A stretch of 64,000 nucleotides of DNA from Dicaeum eximium (lineage: Eukaryota; Chordata; Aves; Passeriformes; Dicaeidae). The position numbers and the translations under genes are program-made. The notes beneath the pieces are model-generated. The model saw only the letters and a list, made by a program, of their open reading frames with translations. It was not told where the DNA came from and searched no databases. Shown piece after piece: positions 25,069 to 39,800 of the stretch. The stretch is taken from assembly GCA_013396995.1 (NCBI GenBank), contig VWZP01008545.1, forward strand, positions 310,001 through 374,000, given 5' to 3'. Positions within the stretch are counted from its first letter, which is position 1. The number at the start of each line of letters is the position of its first letter.

Positions 25069-28000
25069 ACACCTGCTGCCTTGCTCCCTAAGTCCTTACA
25101 CACCTCATAAAGCTGTACTGAGAACACAAATATAGCTCCAAAACCTACACATTATATTTTGTGTTTCAGTACTTTCCTCACTATTTTAGGGAGCACAACC
25201 CACACGAGCAGCTTGGAGCTAAGAGTACAAAAAGCCCTCTCCACCATGAGTAATATTTTGCCTCTCAAAGGCAGTTTTGTGGAGGCCAGGCCATAGTGAG
25301 ATCTCTGTTTTTGTGTCAGGTGTCTCCACCACATATCAAATCCTTGTGTCCCGTATCATTTTACACCACATGAAAAACATGTATTTAAAAACTCATGAAC
25401 CCATCTTGATGACTTCACGTTGATGAACTTTAATAAGTCACTTTCTGACATTGTCCCTTTGTGGAATGACACTGATCTTTTTTGTGAGGTGACTTGAGAT
25501 CTGTGAATTGATATTATGCATGAGGCTGACTCATCAATCTTAGAAGCAATATGAAAGTGGCTGTAGGCAAGGCAAGAGAGTTATCTTTGCCCAAAAATAA
25601 GGTAAACAGGAAAAAAACTTTCTGTGGATGCAGTTCCTGAAGCTTTCTAGAAGACTGAACACCACAAGTCTCCTGAAGAATATTTCCATTTTCTTCTTAG
25701 CAAATTGCTTTTTTAATTACAAAAACAAAGCTTTAGTCTTATTTTTACGCCAGAAATGTTTCAAAGAACCAAAAAAAAGATGTCCCAGTGGATACTGGTG
25801 AGGCTGCCATGGGCAAGCCAGGCTATGGAGCACTGATCTTGCTTTCCACCCATGCCTAGTGACAGCATGACTTGTAAGGGTCACCCCAGACCTGGAGGAA
25901 AGATTGGGAATTTGCTGACATGCACCAGTCTTGACTTGCTTGGAGGTGAGGGAGTACACAAAACAAACCCTTTTTTTAGAGAAAAACAATTCAAGGTAAT
26001 ACATCATGAGACTTAATTTTTTAAAATGATTTTTGGGAGAAAAGCATTCAGAGTTGTTAATTTTCTCAAACCATTTAATTTGGATTTATTATGGTTATTC
26101 ACACTTAGAATTAATAACACATATATATACTCCTAAGTTGGTGATAACCTTCAAGTTATGGGAATAAAAACATGCCTGCAGAGAGCAGCTGAATAGTCAT
26201 GATATGGAATTTTACACTTCAGGTTTAGGTCTGTCCAGAAATCCCTAAATATACCTTTTACAACTAAATGTTTCCTTTTTTCAAATTGTCAAAAGACAAA
26301 AGAGCTGAAAAATCTCCTTATCCCCTTCAATTGAAATATTATGAAAATCAAGTGGCTTCTGTCCTGGCATTCTTTCTAATAACAATGTAAGCTGATTTAT
26401 CTTTAAGGCTAAAGTATTATTCTTGAGAAGTTTCATCTACTATGTTCAGGAAGAAAAAAGTAAAAACGGAGACCTAAGATTCAATATTTTTTGCATGAAA
26501 AGCAAGCAGTAATAGTGATGAAACCATGTTGGCTGAAAGATATGAAAAGAAATGAGAATATTTTTTACTATAAAATGTTAATTTCGGCAGTGATGAAGCA
26601 TTTTGGGAAACTGATATCCATAATCAGCCACAAAATATAAGCATTGAAACTCCAGCTGACCTAATTCAGGGAGCTACACAAACAGCACAGGGAATTATCC
26701 AGACTGCTGCCCATTTTTCTCTTCTGCACAGATATATGAGGTGGTTTAGCTGAGTAATAGGCAAGGAAGGATGTCTCCTTCTAAAAATGGAGATTTCAAA
26801 ATAATTATTTCCACTTAATAATGCAGGCAGGCAGAGCACTACACAGAGCAGAAAGCTGGTGGGTACTTTCAAAAGCTCTTGGTGTGCTGATCCCTACTAT
26901 TCTGAGAGGACAACATGTCCCTGTAGAGTAATACCCAGCAATGACCTCCAGTGCTTTTGAAAATGTAAGGTGGATGACAATTATAGTAATGTCCTGAATT
27001 GTCTTTATTTTGTAGCTGTATGACATAGCAAAGACAAAGCTTGTAGGCACAGATAATATCCCTTATAGTATTAATTTGCATAACTGTAAAAAATGGGTGA
27101 ATTTACAGAAAAATACTGTATTACAGAAAAATAAAAGTTAGGAGTAATCACCGATTGCCCAAAAATATTTTTTCAGACATAGCGTTAAAAATAAACAGTA
27201 GGAATTAAAGTTTTTCAAGTAATTCTTCAGAAATTGAAGAAAATTTTTCATCATTATTTATGGCTGATATGCACCAGAGAATTCCATGTTATCTTTTACC
27301 AACCACCAAGAATGTGAAGATTACTGAATAAGCCTCTGCTCTTCTCAGCTACACCTGCTGCAGTTGGCATACGAAGTAATATTTTTTTAAGATTAGACTT
27401 TGATGGTCATATTTAACATTATTCCATCAGAAATGAAAAGAAATGGATAAATATATTTTAAATAATGTATAAAATGGAAATAATATTGTGGTATACGACC
27501 AAGTAGAAACTTTCAGTGAAAAATAGCATTTCCACCGAAATCAAGAAGATATTTTTCCAGTGTAATGAATGTGGCAAAGTAACCTGCTCAGCTACAGGGA
27601 GACACTGTCAGATTTCACAGAGTCACTTTTCTTTCTGTACCACAAGTCCAGTGAAACTATTTTCTTATTCGGTACCCACCTGTATGTACTTAGTTTATGC
27701 TTTCTCCCCAGCCAGATTTCCATTCCAAGAGTTCAGTATATTTTTAAGGTACATAGTCAAAAGGCAAAGATATGTGTTGTGAAATTAAGGCATTTGGAAC
27801 TGGCTGTGGGCCTGGCCTTTTAAATACATCATGTATGTATTAAGAGCTTTCACTGTAATTCAGAGTAAATAACAGTGTCAGAAAGAATAAGATGGAATCA
27901 GCCACAGTGGGCATAAACTCTAGAAATAGCTTCAGCTTATTCATTACTCTTTCATATCACATCCCAATCCAGATACACTTCCATTTAGCTTTGGTCAGAG

Positions 28001-28774
28001 CAGCATTTTTTCACATTCTTGATGGAATCTGGTTTATTACAGCACTTGACCTCTCTTCCTTCTCAGGAGATGCTTAATTCTTGATATAAGGATGGAAATG
28101 CTTACCCACTTGGGGCACACAAACCTGACTTCTATTACAAAATGCGATTTATAAAATGAGAACCACGGTTAAATGGGAGTTTTTAGGGGCAGGGGGGTAG
28201 TCAGGTGAAGTTTGGATGTGGCAAAGCTATTAAAGCAGTGTTAGCAACAGCGTGCCCCACAAAAAACCCCTGACAGATTGAAAGATCGTATGCTGATTGT
28301 GATCTTTCATGAATGTATTCAGATGTGTGCTTCTGCTGCAAATTCACTATGAAATACATTTAAGCAGCATGTTTTATATGCAATTCTGAATGCTTTTCTA
28401 AATTAGGGCATTTTTTTTCCCAGTTTCCTAAGATGGTATTTAATTATGTGAAATGTTTCCCATTTATTTACTAAAAGCTCAGAGCTGCAGTGGGATGGTG
28501 GGATTTGTGACTGCTCCCAATCCAATTGTTCATTCAACTCACTGAGAGCCAGATTCTGCCTGCCACTCACACAGCAGTGGGATGGAGGGTGGAGATATGA
28601 GCAGAGAAAGGAAGGCTGCCCAGTCAGACTGGCTTTGGAGGAAACAAGAAATTTAAACACAGGAAGAAAGCATTCAATTCTGCTCCCCAAACTCTCAGGT
28701 CAATGAAATGGGTGGTAGCTGAGGAGAGGCCAGATGGCTGAGCAGCAGCAGGCAAATCAAAAGGTTTGAGAAGG
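25069..28774. other. Unique non-coding DNA, no gene seen
   Basis: The longest frames are 96 codons (25717-26007, minus) and 88 codons (27516-27782, plus). Neither has a domain. No repeat family or RNA structure is recognised. Confidence 0.5.
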
Positions 28775-28830
28775 AGGCTGGGCAAGGTGACCACTACAGA
28801 TCTCTTCCAACCTGAATAATCCTTCTGTTC
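28775..28830 (+). mobile_element. CR1 LINE 3' end fragment
   Basis: GCTGGGCAAGGTGACC, then AGATCTCTTCCAACCTGAA and AATCCTTCTGTTC reproduce the conserved avian CR1 3' end in plus orientation (GGTGACCTCCAGAGGTCCCTTCCAACCTC, then a near-terminal ATTCTGTGATTC-type tail). Only the last 55 or so bases can be aligned by eye; the body upstream is too diverged or absent. Inactive. Confidence 0.65.
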
Positions 28831-31800
28831 AACACTCCTCTATCTTTTCCTGGGAGGGTTCCGTTACAAACTGCTTTTTTTTTTCCATGAAAACACACCT
28901 GTGCAAGTGCTGCAATGCACAACAATGTGGGAATAACACCTGCTCCTCTCTCCAGCAGGTGTGGCTGTAGACATAATTTGTGCTGTGTTTATCTCACTAT
29001 TTCAGTTGTGGGAATGTCCAAAGGATGTCAAGTAGGTAAGCAACCCCCAACACCTACCACTGGCACCCTCTGGTTGCCTGTGTCCTGCCACTGCTTTAGA
29101 TTTGTAGCCACTGCAGACACTTAAAATATTCCTTTCCCTTGTAAGAAAATAATACCTGGATCTGGAAAAGAAAATAAAGAAAAGGATGCTCATTTAATTT
29201 ATGCTTCCTTGCCTTTGGTGTGGCACGATTACACTGGAAGATCAATTTCACTTTTAATTTTAGTGATCTCCTGACTGGTTCCTGCACATCCTGCATGCAC
29301 AGAACACACTGAGAGAATGTTTACACCACTGTGGAACCTGTAGCAAGCTGGCATTGGACATACAAACTACTGACACTGCAATAAAAGTATTAGTTTGCAA
29401 AACAGACAGGATAAAGAGAAAAAGAGCTGCCCTTAACAACAATTTGCCCCAGCACAAATACGCACGATTCTGGAGCCTATGGACACAATTAGTGCATTGA
29501 AATTTGGATTTGCAAATTCCTGCAAGGAGAAAACATTGCCTTGAGTTGTTCCCAATGTGTCTGGCTAAAGAATGATTCTTTTTCTTCCTGTTGGGCATTT
29601 ATTTTAGCTGAAGATGGTGAAAGTTATTACAGCATTTAATTAGTTAAACAAAGATAGGCACCGTCCCTGCACTGGGCTGAGCAGTGCACAATGTTTAGCA
29701 CTCCCTACACTGCATCAGGAGCACAGTAGAAAGAAACTGGGAAAAAATGCAATCACTGGTGAAAAAAAGAGATTTCAAAGTCTGTAAAACCAGAAAATGT
29801 GGGGTTTAAAAGAAAAGCCATAAGACAATATGAAGGTGCCTTTGTATCCAGTGGCCTTTCTTGTAGCCAAGCTCAAAATTGCACGAGGAAAGACAGGCAG
29901 TGATCTTGGGGGTTATTATTTTCAACACAATACAAAAGAAAACCATAAGTAATACTTAGAGCACTTAGAATTATTCTCAGCTTTGAAAACCAGAGTCTGA
30001 ATGCACAAGATGGACTGTCTGAACTTAAAAAAAAAAAAATCAAACATATAAGACAAACACAATTTCTTCTCTTATAAATGAAAAAGGATATGTCATTGGA
30101 AATGTCCTCATTATGCTCAACGAAACTTTTCCCCAAAATCTCTTATCCTAAATAAACTGAGTGTTATTACCATTATTATTGAGGAATTACTAAAAACAAA
30201 AATAAAATAAAATCATACGCTTAAATCTGTAAGACGTGTATATTGCACACTCCTGGTATCTTTATTTTTCATGGACATTATACATGCTGTTTGTTATTTC
30301 ATTTCTTCAAGTTAATTAACTGACTAAATCTCTCCTGTGCTTTGGTCAGACTACATAAAATACTAAAGACCTGGAGCTTCACAAAGGAAACTGGATGAAT
30401 CACCAATTCAGCCTTGCTTATTGCAATATAGATGGATTTTGGCCATACACATAAAAAGTGGCTATTTCAGAGAGATGGAAAAAATTCAGTGATAGAAGCC
30501 TGATATAAATTTTTTTTTTCTTTTAACTTTTTCCTGAGTATTCTGTATGAATATGGTACTAATTTTTTTAATGTACATGGAAAAAAAAGCAGTGATTATT
30601 TATCATTTAGTTTCTCAGTAATTGTAACACAAAGGAAGAAAATGCTGTAAACACATTGCACCTAAACCCAAGCTTCTCTGCAGGTTGAGGGTGGACCATA
30701 AGGAAGGACTGAAAACACAACCTGTTAGACAATTTGCAGTAATTCAGTGAAGAGATTGAATTTCCCAAAGTTTTAGAAGAGCATGTCCCAAGCAAGAACT
30801 GTTAATAAAGAAGCACAGAACCTTTTACACTTGTTCATTGGCCCACCTCCCTCATCTGAATAATGCCAGAGATTTCAAACCCTAGTGTTGAGGGTTGTTT
30901 GAATTGTTTCCTTGTTCCAGTGTAGACGTCAAGAAGAGAAAAATCACAACATACCATTCCAGCTAATACTTCAATTTGGGTCGCAGTCAGAAACTTCAAA
31001 AAGTGTTTGTGTGTCTTTGCACCATAAAACCCCATTATAAGGGCTCCCAGGTCATCCACATGCTTTTAAAAATCCCTCGGGTGAAATCTTAGTAACTCTG
31101 TTATTGACTGCAATGTGAACAGGATTCTACTCCTTGTTCTACGGTGTCATTTTTATCTTTTCTGTTTTCTTCCATAGCTTGACTGAAAAATGTCAATATC
31201 ACCCAAATTCTGACAGCTTCTTACTGACACTTCTATTGAACCTAAAGCTTTTTGAGTCTGAGTACCTAAACTGCCAAATGAAGGGGAAAAATCCCCCAAA
31301 AAACCAGAAAAAGGGCTTTTATTCAATTGGAGAAAATAGTTGGCTTTGTTCAATATCTGAAGACCACCACAGATTCAGAGGATTCTTCATTCTTCTGCTT
31401 CATCTCATTTTACAACAATATGGTTCCAGACAAAAGATATAGATTGTTTTGCCAGATGTGAAGAGGAAGAAAAGATATCTTTAGAAACAATAAGCTTATT
31501 GCATTACTTCCATAGGAGTAAGAAAAGAATATTTTACATACAACAAAGAGCTGGAACTGATACATTCCAATATAGGAAAGATTTCAGGGCACATTAAGTT
31601 CTCAGACTTAAAAGACTGATGATATAGTATTGGAGATAAAACTGAATCAGGACAAATCCAGCATTTCATCTAAGTTCACTCACACCTGTTTGTACTTGTG
31701 GGCCTCTTTTGGTCTCTCATAAATCTCCCAAAGACAGGCATTCAGTGTGATGCTTTTAGAACACATCCATCTGGAACATTAAACTGACATAGCATGGTCA

Positions 31801-33479
31801 TGAGAAGAGAACAAAAAAAAAGAAACGACTGGTCAAAAGGAATGATGTTAAAATATTTCTTCTCATTACATTCAATAAAAAGAGGAGAACAAGAAAAAAA
31901 GGAAATAAGGTTTTTGACCTTGGACTTTCCAATTATTTTTTAAGAACTCAAGAAATCTCAGAGACTTGAGGGCTAACATCTTCTTTTATTCTTCCTTCAG
32001 CAGAGACAGACAAAAGCGTGCGCACATTTATGAATATTTGGAGAAGAGAATTTGATTTGTAACTTGGTTGCAGTTCTCTAAGAAGGCAAATCTGTTGAAT
32101 CCCTGCCTGTTCAAAACAGCTCAGAAGGGCATATAATTTTCAGGAGTGTAATTGCTTGGATAAAGTGGTCTTCCTGTGAAATAAATCAGGGGGAGACAGC
32201 TTGGTCCGTAAACAACAATGAGAGTTGCTCTTCCAGAGGATGTGGTGTGGAAAAACCTTTTCCTGGAAGGAGCAGGGTTTATCAGCATTAGCAAAGGAGT
32301 TTGCAAGCTTCCATACCTCAGAGTGAAATGAAATTAACAGTTCCACTCATGATTATGACAGTCTATTTTACAAGACTAGTAAAATGTGGTCGGGTACTCA
32401 AACAGATCAAATGTCAGCCATTTGTCTTATTTTCCAACAGCCAAGAAAGAAAATTCATCTTCCTCAAAGTGAAGTTATAAAACATACGAGACATAAAACT
32501 GATTCAGAACCATTTTCTCAGAACCTGGATCAGCTTAATGCCACTATACTTGTATTTTTAGCCAGGAAAATCAGATAATTTTTTTTAATCCTTCCTAGGA
32601 ATTTGTGGGCTAATAATAAGCCTCCTCCCTGTTTTATACCAACAATTTACAGAGAGCCAGAAATTAAACAACGTGTCTTCCAGGGACTGTAATAAAAGAT
32701 AAAATATTTCAATGTTTTCTCATGCACAGTACCCTCCATCTCTGATATCCTTAAGTTTCTTTAAAACCCTTCTTTAAAACCCTACTTCATGAAATAGCTC
32801 TGAGAGAACACCCACTCTTACACAGCTCACATGTTCAGACAACTTTCTCAGAATCAGCAGCAGAGCTTGGTGAGGCACAGTTGATTTCAGAAGAGAGGAG
32901 ACATTAAGTGTTGGAATTGCAAAAAAACTATTGAGAGAATGAAGCATTAGGAAAAGAATTACCGAAGGAACTCCTGATGTGGAGGCTCTTTTTAAAAAGT
33001 CTCTTTTTCTTACTTGAACGTGTGCATAACTCACATGGCTGTTATCTCTGAACATCTCTTTCAAATTCATGAAAACTGAAAAAAACCCCTTGCTTTTGTT
33101 ATGCTCACATTCTTCTTTATAGAAGGGGGTAAATATTCATCTGGTTCACACATTTAGAGCCCCAAAGCAGAGATGCTTAAAATTTTGTTGCTCTGTAGCA
33201 CAAAGGCTCTTCATTAAAACGTGCGGATTTTTGTTTTGCCTTTTTTTTTTTTTCTTTTAATTTGAGGAAATATATAACAAAAGCTGATGGCCTGATACCT
33301 GTTCTATGATTTGCTGTGTGTCTGGCAGCCACGAGCATGTTTGAGCTCCTAAAAGTCCTCTGTCACTACAACCCCTAATTCTTGCCGAGGATCTGGAAAG
33401 ACGGTACAAGGTTGCGACACGTAAGAGTAATTTCAAACCCTGACTGTAAAGCCAAATCCCATTTCCAGGAGCAGTTTGA
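28831..33479. other. Unique non-coding DNA, no gene seen
   Basis: The longest frame is 112 codons (29260-29598, minus). Short A or T runs occur near 30028, 30511 and 33240. No named repeat and no coding signal. Confidence 0.5.
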
Positions 33480-34210
33480 ACTGAAATCCCAATAAGCAGT
33501 GACAGATACAGGTGCTGACAATAACCATAGCTGCAGCAAGCTGCTCATTAAAGATCCTGACTCAAATAGACAGACCCCACTGGGCCTCATGGAAATCGCT
33601 GTCTTCTGCCTCCATTTGCTCATTAGGCTCATCCCCAGCTTGCTCAGGCTTGCTGTCACTTTGCAGAACAGCTCCTCTCTCCACGATGCTTCAATGCTGT
33701 CGCTCCCCTTCTGTTCCAAGCACTGCTGCCTGTCTAGAAAGCAGATTTGGGGTCTTGGAAGCTCACACTGAGAAGGGTGTGTCTGTGTAAATGTTTCATA
33801 TTCCCCCAGCTGGCCCCAGTGCTATTGCAGAGCCTGCACTTTGGAGTGCAAGGACAAGGACTTGCATTTACCTCCCCTCTGCTGATTCTTTTGGCAAGGT
33901 TCAACACAGCAGCAAAATGATAAAAATTCTGCTTCAAAGATAACGAACCAGTACATGAAGCAAAATGTGAAGTGAGGCAGTTTCCCTGTTTATTACTCAG
34001 GATATGAAATAACCAAGAGCAATAACAAGTTCCCTCGATTTGTATGGCAGGAATGCTGCGAAATTTGGACCGAAATTTCCTGTCTGTGTGAGGAAATGTA
34101 TTTGTGAGGATGTTGACATTTGATCTGAGACCAATGCACTGAGCTTGATCCAGAGCACTCTGAAATCGTAGAAATGGAAACAATCCTGTGGCACTTGCTG
34201 AACTTTGGGA
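33480..34210. promoter_or_regulatory. Candidate conserved non-coding block
   Basis: This stretch has overlapping stop-poor frames on both strands (149 codons minus at 33734-34183; 114 minus; 92 and 90 plus), none with a domain. It keeps several CpG-containing words in CpG-poor surroundings. CGAAATTT is directly repeated at 34059-34066 and 34071-34078. The frame overlap argues against a real exon in any one frame. Constrained non-coding DNA is one explanation; GC-richer composition alone is another. Confidence 0.2.
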
Positions 34211-36844
34211 CCAAGTTTTTATGACCCATATTCTCTCTCCTCTGCTATTCCTCCCCCTGCCAAGTCAAAATGACCCCTGTTCCAGGACATGCTTCAAACC
34301 CCATTGAAACTGCAGATTTAATTTGACTGAACAATTCTGTGAGCATAAAAGCATCCACCTTTGCCTGAGCTACCCTTCTAATGTAGGTACCACACTTAGT
34401 ACCTTGCAAAGCACTTCGTGGAGCCACAACAGCAGATGATAATCCTGGGGCCCTGCACATCATCGAGATAAAACTGGTGAATTATGCATGAGAATTTTGG
34501 GTATTCATTTGTATGCTTGATGGATATCTCAATTTAGCTGTCAGATATGATAATTTAAGCTACAGTTCTAGCCAAAAGACTATGTCCATTCTTTTTTTCA
34601 TTATTAAACCAGAGATATAAACACATATAGGAGTAAGTACTGTAGTAGAGAAAACCTATAGATACAGGGAAGTAACACTCTAGAAAATAAACTTTCCATA
34701 TTGCTTGTATGACAAGTATTTGCAACCAATGCACAATCTGAAGTTCCAAATAAGTAATCTGAAGTGACTTCATACACTCTGTATTTCTTGTACTTTAAAA
34801 GTATAATTCATATTGTAGTCATGTGTTTAATTTGATACACACGTTACTGAATGGAAGTAAATAAAATACAAAATAAAGAAGTAAGAAAATAAAAAACAAA
34901 ATGGCTTTTCTTCTGTCAGTTTTCTCAGATACATTTCAACATGCTTTTTTTTGCCTTTATATACTTAATTTTCTTCATTTATGCAATTTACAACTTTAAA
35001 ATCAAATTTACCTTACATATTCACATGTCTAAAAAGAAATAATGAAATAAAATGAGAACCACAGGTAACTTGTTCTGTTTTAATCTTTTTAGTCCTGCAC
35101 TGCCTCATATCTCTGCTTTAATAAGGGTTTTCACAGCTGCATTTTTGCCTATACCCCTGAAATCACACTCACAGAGATTTGTAGGCAAGCAGACAGAAGA
35201 ATTCTGATCTCCTAGTTTAGCAATACAGTTCTTAAAATTAAGCCCTAAACCTACCACCATCCAGATTTCTCTGCAGTCTTTAGGTACAGCTACAGCAATC
35301 CAAAATTCCTGTTCTTCCTAATTCATGCTGACACCATTTTGTCTTTGATCTTAGCCTAGATTAATTCTAGGTTAGTCTAATCAGAATTATTATTTTTTTT
35401 AATACGTATGATTTTTACACAAATATTTTATATTTACTCCCCCACATGCACGTTTTGCCCATGAAGTTTGTTTTTATTTACTTGAGCTTTTTGCAGGTAA
35501 ACGTTACAAATGCGCAGAATACTTTGCATTTCAGGAGAAGGAGAGAAAATAAACACCCCCCCTGTTTTGTTCTTGCAAGCCACCTTAATAGATTTACTGA
35601 GAAGGACAAGGCAGTCCATCTTGAAGGCTATAATGCTATTTCACTTTGACATCTGTTCTAAGGTAATGGTATCTATCATTAACAATGTCATTAGTGACCA
35701 CTCTCAGTCCATTGTTCTCAGTGTCTCAGCTGGCTATAAAGATCTCATTTTAGACACTTAGCTCTGTGCATATGCCCTTTCCTGACACGGTTCTCTGGGA
35801 AAAAAAATGGTTTATGACTAGTCATACTATAATAATTCATTTCCATTTAAAAATACACCATGTGGGATTTAAAATGAGGGAGAAGGATAAAAAATTACAA
35901 GTTTTCTGACCATTCATCGATATAATACTCAGCATTTTCTAATTAAGCTGTAGTGGCCAAGCATTAGATGTACAAAACAGGAAATCAAATGGAATAGCTG
36001 AAAAAGTGTAAGCTGTTTTAAGTGAAGCTCTGTGTTTATCCTCCTGTGTTAACTGTTTTTAAATATGCATAAGGTGTATTCACTAAAAATGAAAATCGTG
36101 GGTTATGCACACCACACCCCCCAAATATACATCATCAGATCTATGCCATCACCCAGCTTTTGCAGATGTTACCCTATTATGAGCCTTACATTACTTGATA
36201 ACCAACTTCTGCTGCATTCTCTGCATGAATATATCCAAATAAGCCTTTCTCATCATTAGCAAAGCTTCCTGTCCTCACAGAGATTTAAAGCAGAATCATC
36301 AAAGACAACACTGCTCAGTATTTGACCTCCACCTGGGGACTTTGAGACTAACCTAAGTGAATATTCCAGAATTAAACCTATCTACCTTGGTTCTTAGTGC
36401 TGGGGTTTTGATGTGGTCCCACCCTTTCTCTCCCTGACACTCCTGCCATGCAGGAGGTCTCAAATCACTCTACCAGCAGCCCAAACTCCAGATGCCAGAG
36501 GAACATCCACCTGTCTCCTGGATGCTGCTCCTTTTGTGAGCCTAGCACCTCACCTTCCCAATCATTTCATTACAATTATGTTGGGAAATGGTTTCAAAAC
36601 ATTTTGCAGGAAGTTCTTTTTTTTTGTCATTCCTCCCTCCTGATGAAGGGTGAAGAGCCAAAGGTGCTCAGCCAAATTTAAAAAAGATGAATGACATAGA
36701 TGATGTGAGATCATCACAAACAAATGAGGCATCAGCTGGAACACCTTACACTAAGAGCTGCTGATGACATTGAGCCAAAATGAACATTTTGGATATTTAT
36801 ATTTTGACAGAGAAAATTTAGAAGGGTAGCAAAGGCTAATGAAA
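34211..36844. other. Unique non-coding DNA with one A-rich patch
   Basis: 34857-34902 is A-rich simple sequence (AAATAAA-type). All frames are under 85 codons. No named repeat. Confidence 0.5.
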
Positions 36845-36881
36845 AAAATAAGCTGACTTGGCATGCAAGTCAGCTTCTTTT
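36845..36881. repeat. Perfect 11 bp hairpin (16 bp stem with one mismatch)
   Basis: AAGCTGACTTG (36850-36860) and CAAGTCAGCTT (36866-36876) are perfect reverse complements around a 5-base GCATG centre. After one mismatch the arms continue as AAAA/TTTT. As RNA either strand would form a compact stem-loop. The stem is shorter than a typical pre-microRNA, and no flanking gene gives it a role. Confidence 0.85.
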
Positions 36882-39800
36882 CCACAGATTACTGGAAATT
36901 TTAGAGCATACTTAGTCAAGAGAGGAATAGGACCATATATCTTAAAACTAATAAAAAATGACAGCAAGTGTGATGATATTTGTATGCCAACACAGAATAG
37001 TGTCCTTGATATTCTGAGCTCAAGGGATTTCCATAAAACATAAAAGCCATGAGGATGAACTCCAGGCTACATCAGCATGAGTTTTGCTTGTAGGTTCAGT
37101 GGGAGTTGATTTTAACCTGACAATATGAATTTAAAATGATGGAACTAGAAAATTACTGACACAAATCCATACACTTATCCTGGTAGTTACTTGGCCTGTT
37201 AGACACTGGTAGCCCAGTGAAGCTCTAATTTTGCTATGCCTCTATGCCTACAAGTATGTCCATTCTGCTGTGGGCCTAAACTGGGGCTTATTAAAGCTTA
37301 ATGGGACCTCTACACTGGCTTAATTGCACTTTGGACAAGACACATTAAATAAGAAATCTGAGTCAGCAACAGAATTTGAACAAAGACCAAAAACCTGGTT
37401 GCTGTTTGGAGATAAAAAAATTCTACTACGTACTGCCTGTGTGCAGTCAAAACAGTTGGGCTGATCTCGATATCTCTTATCTTCAATTTCTGATACTTGA
37501 TTGTTGAAACCAGCTTGTGTGTGTACACAAAGAAGCATTTTTTTTATTTTCTTGCATTAATGTTGCTGCTAATATTTTAAACAAACAATTGATGTGAAAG
37601 GGAGCATTTCAGAAATTATTAATGAAAAATAATATCAATCATCCAGTATTTTTTTGCTAATTTTGTTAGCAAAATTGTTTGCTAACCTTCCTTCCAAAAT
37701 TTACTTCATTCTGAACCATCAGTTTGTTAATATTAGTTGTTCCTATGGCAGCAGAGCAGAATCCTGCAGATGGGATATAAAGGAAAGGAAGAGAAGAAAT
37801 TCATTATCTGCTGTGGTTTGCAGGTGCTCAGCTTAGAAGCAGCACTGAGTTAATTTTGATGGATAAACGGGCCAGACAGCATTGACCAGATGGCTATTCA
37901 GAGATTTTGGGTGCATCTTGCTGGATCTTTTCTTTACAGTAAGCACAGCAAGAACCCAACAGGGCTTTAAATTCTACATCAGTGTTTCATCAGAGCACAA
38001 ATTACAACACAGAAGCAGAAAAAAATGAGGTGAGGCAAATTAAGGCAAAAGCCCATGCTGAAATAAATTCTTTGCCCTGCTGTGGTTACATGGCCCATCC
38101 TTGATAGTCTGTATTTCATTCAGCACCTTAGATCGACTTCCTGGATTGCAGCAAGTTCTGCAAAATCCCCTCTGGGTCTTTAAGAGTTTTATTTTTTTTG
38201 TCACCTCTGAGGCCAGCTAAATGCCTATGCCTTATTTTTCTCAGTGGTCCCCTTGCCACTTTTCACTGTCTTTTAGCTGCTCTCTGCTTTCCTGCTTATT
38301 CCTGTAAGCTTCCCCGGCACACGAAGCTGCACCTGGCAAACGAGAGGTGTACACAACATCAGACAGTCCCAGGTGTTAACATGACTCTTTCAATATTAAA
38401 CTCTCTGCAAAGGCTCAACTCTTAGGATTTTGAAAATGGAACTTACCACATGCTTCATTCAGCAGCAATGGGTTAGGAGAGGAAAAGTTGAAAAATTCTG
38501 CTGATTTGGGCTGGAGCAGCTGTTCTTTGCCAGCTTGAACTCACATTAAAATGAAAACAATAGCAAATTTGGAAAGGCAGAAAGGATAGCTCATATTTCC
38601 AGATCCTCCTTGCAACCTCACTGCTGGGATCAGACAGGCATGGGAGAAGAATCTGCTCTGGGTTTCAAGATGAGCACAATGCCAGCAGCACCTGTGGGAA
38701 CACACAGCTGGTCCTGGCCCCTCCAGGCAGAGAGCAGACTCTATGGCCAGCCTTCACCAGGGCAATTAATAGAGAAAAATTTATTCCTTTCCACTCACCA
38801 AATCTGTAAACCCCTTATTTTTAAGAATTTCAGACGAGAGCAGTAGGTGGAATATCCTGACCTTTTGCCCACCAGTTCTAACCCGATTTCTGACAGCTGG
38901 TGGTTCATTAATTAGAAATTTAGGACCTGCTCACCTAAAGCATCACCAAGAAAGGCAGTCATGCTAATATGTGTATGTGGCTGAGGAACTCTGCACCCTC
39001 ACACAGACACATCAACACAAGCATGTTAGCATTTTTCTTGCTCTAGTTTTGATCCATTTGGGAGCAGGAAATGATCATAAAAGTACAGGAAAGTTGTGTT
39101 TCAGCTGAATGGTTTCAAAGTTTGGATAGACTAGATAATATTGTTGACATGCTCAGTTGCTTATTCAAACTTTTTGTTGGTTATCCAAGTTTTCCCTCTG
39201 AACCAGGGCTGATTGCATACTTCAAAATGGTGTTTGCAAACATTCTTCAGCATTCTGAGCAGCTGCTCCATTCATTCATGTTTTTTGCTGCTTTTTATTT
39301 ACTATTCATGAACATCTGGGCTATTAAGATTCTGTTTGCATAAATGGCTGAAGAATTGCTGTTCCCTATATTAATACCTGTATAGCTCTCACTAAGAGCT
39401 AAGTGTTCACAGAAAAGCAAAATATATAAGCATTTGGTGTAGTGATAGGATTTTTTTCGCTGAATATTATACTTGTTCCTGGGAACTGGGAAGCAAAACT
39501 AAAAAGATGTGGTTTGAGCAGCAAATAGGAAATAATGAATGTTTCATGGATATCACATAGGTTAAAGTTTATTAGAACAAGATTTTGATCAAATACTGAG
39601 TAAGAAAAAATTAACCAATCTAAGAAGCAGCAGAAAAAGAGTTAAATCTTGGGACTGTTCATTCATGGGAAGTTTATTTCATATTTCTATAATGATAAAC
39701 TTTTGAGATCTGCCTACTGCTAGCTAATCGTGAACTTTGGTGTCTTTGAAGTATTGACAACTTCCCTCTGGGATTTATTTGTGTCTGTTCCAGGGTTTAT

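Noticed and set aside
33734..34183. Longest ATG-started frame (149 codons, minus strand) as a gene or exon
   Set aside because: No domain, signal peptide or family resemblance; other frames overlap it on both strands; about the longest expected by chance in 64 kb of this composition.
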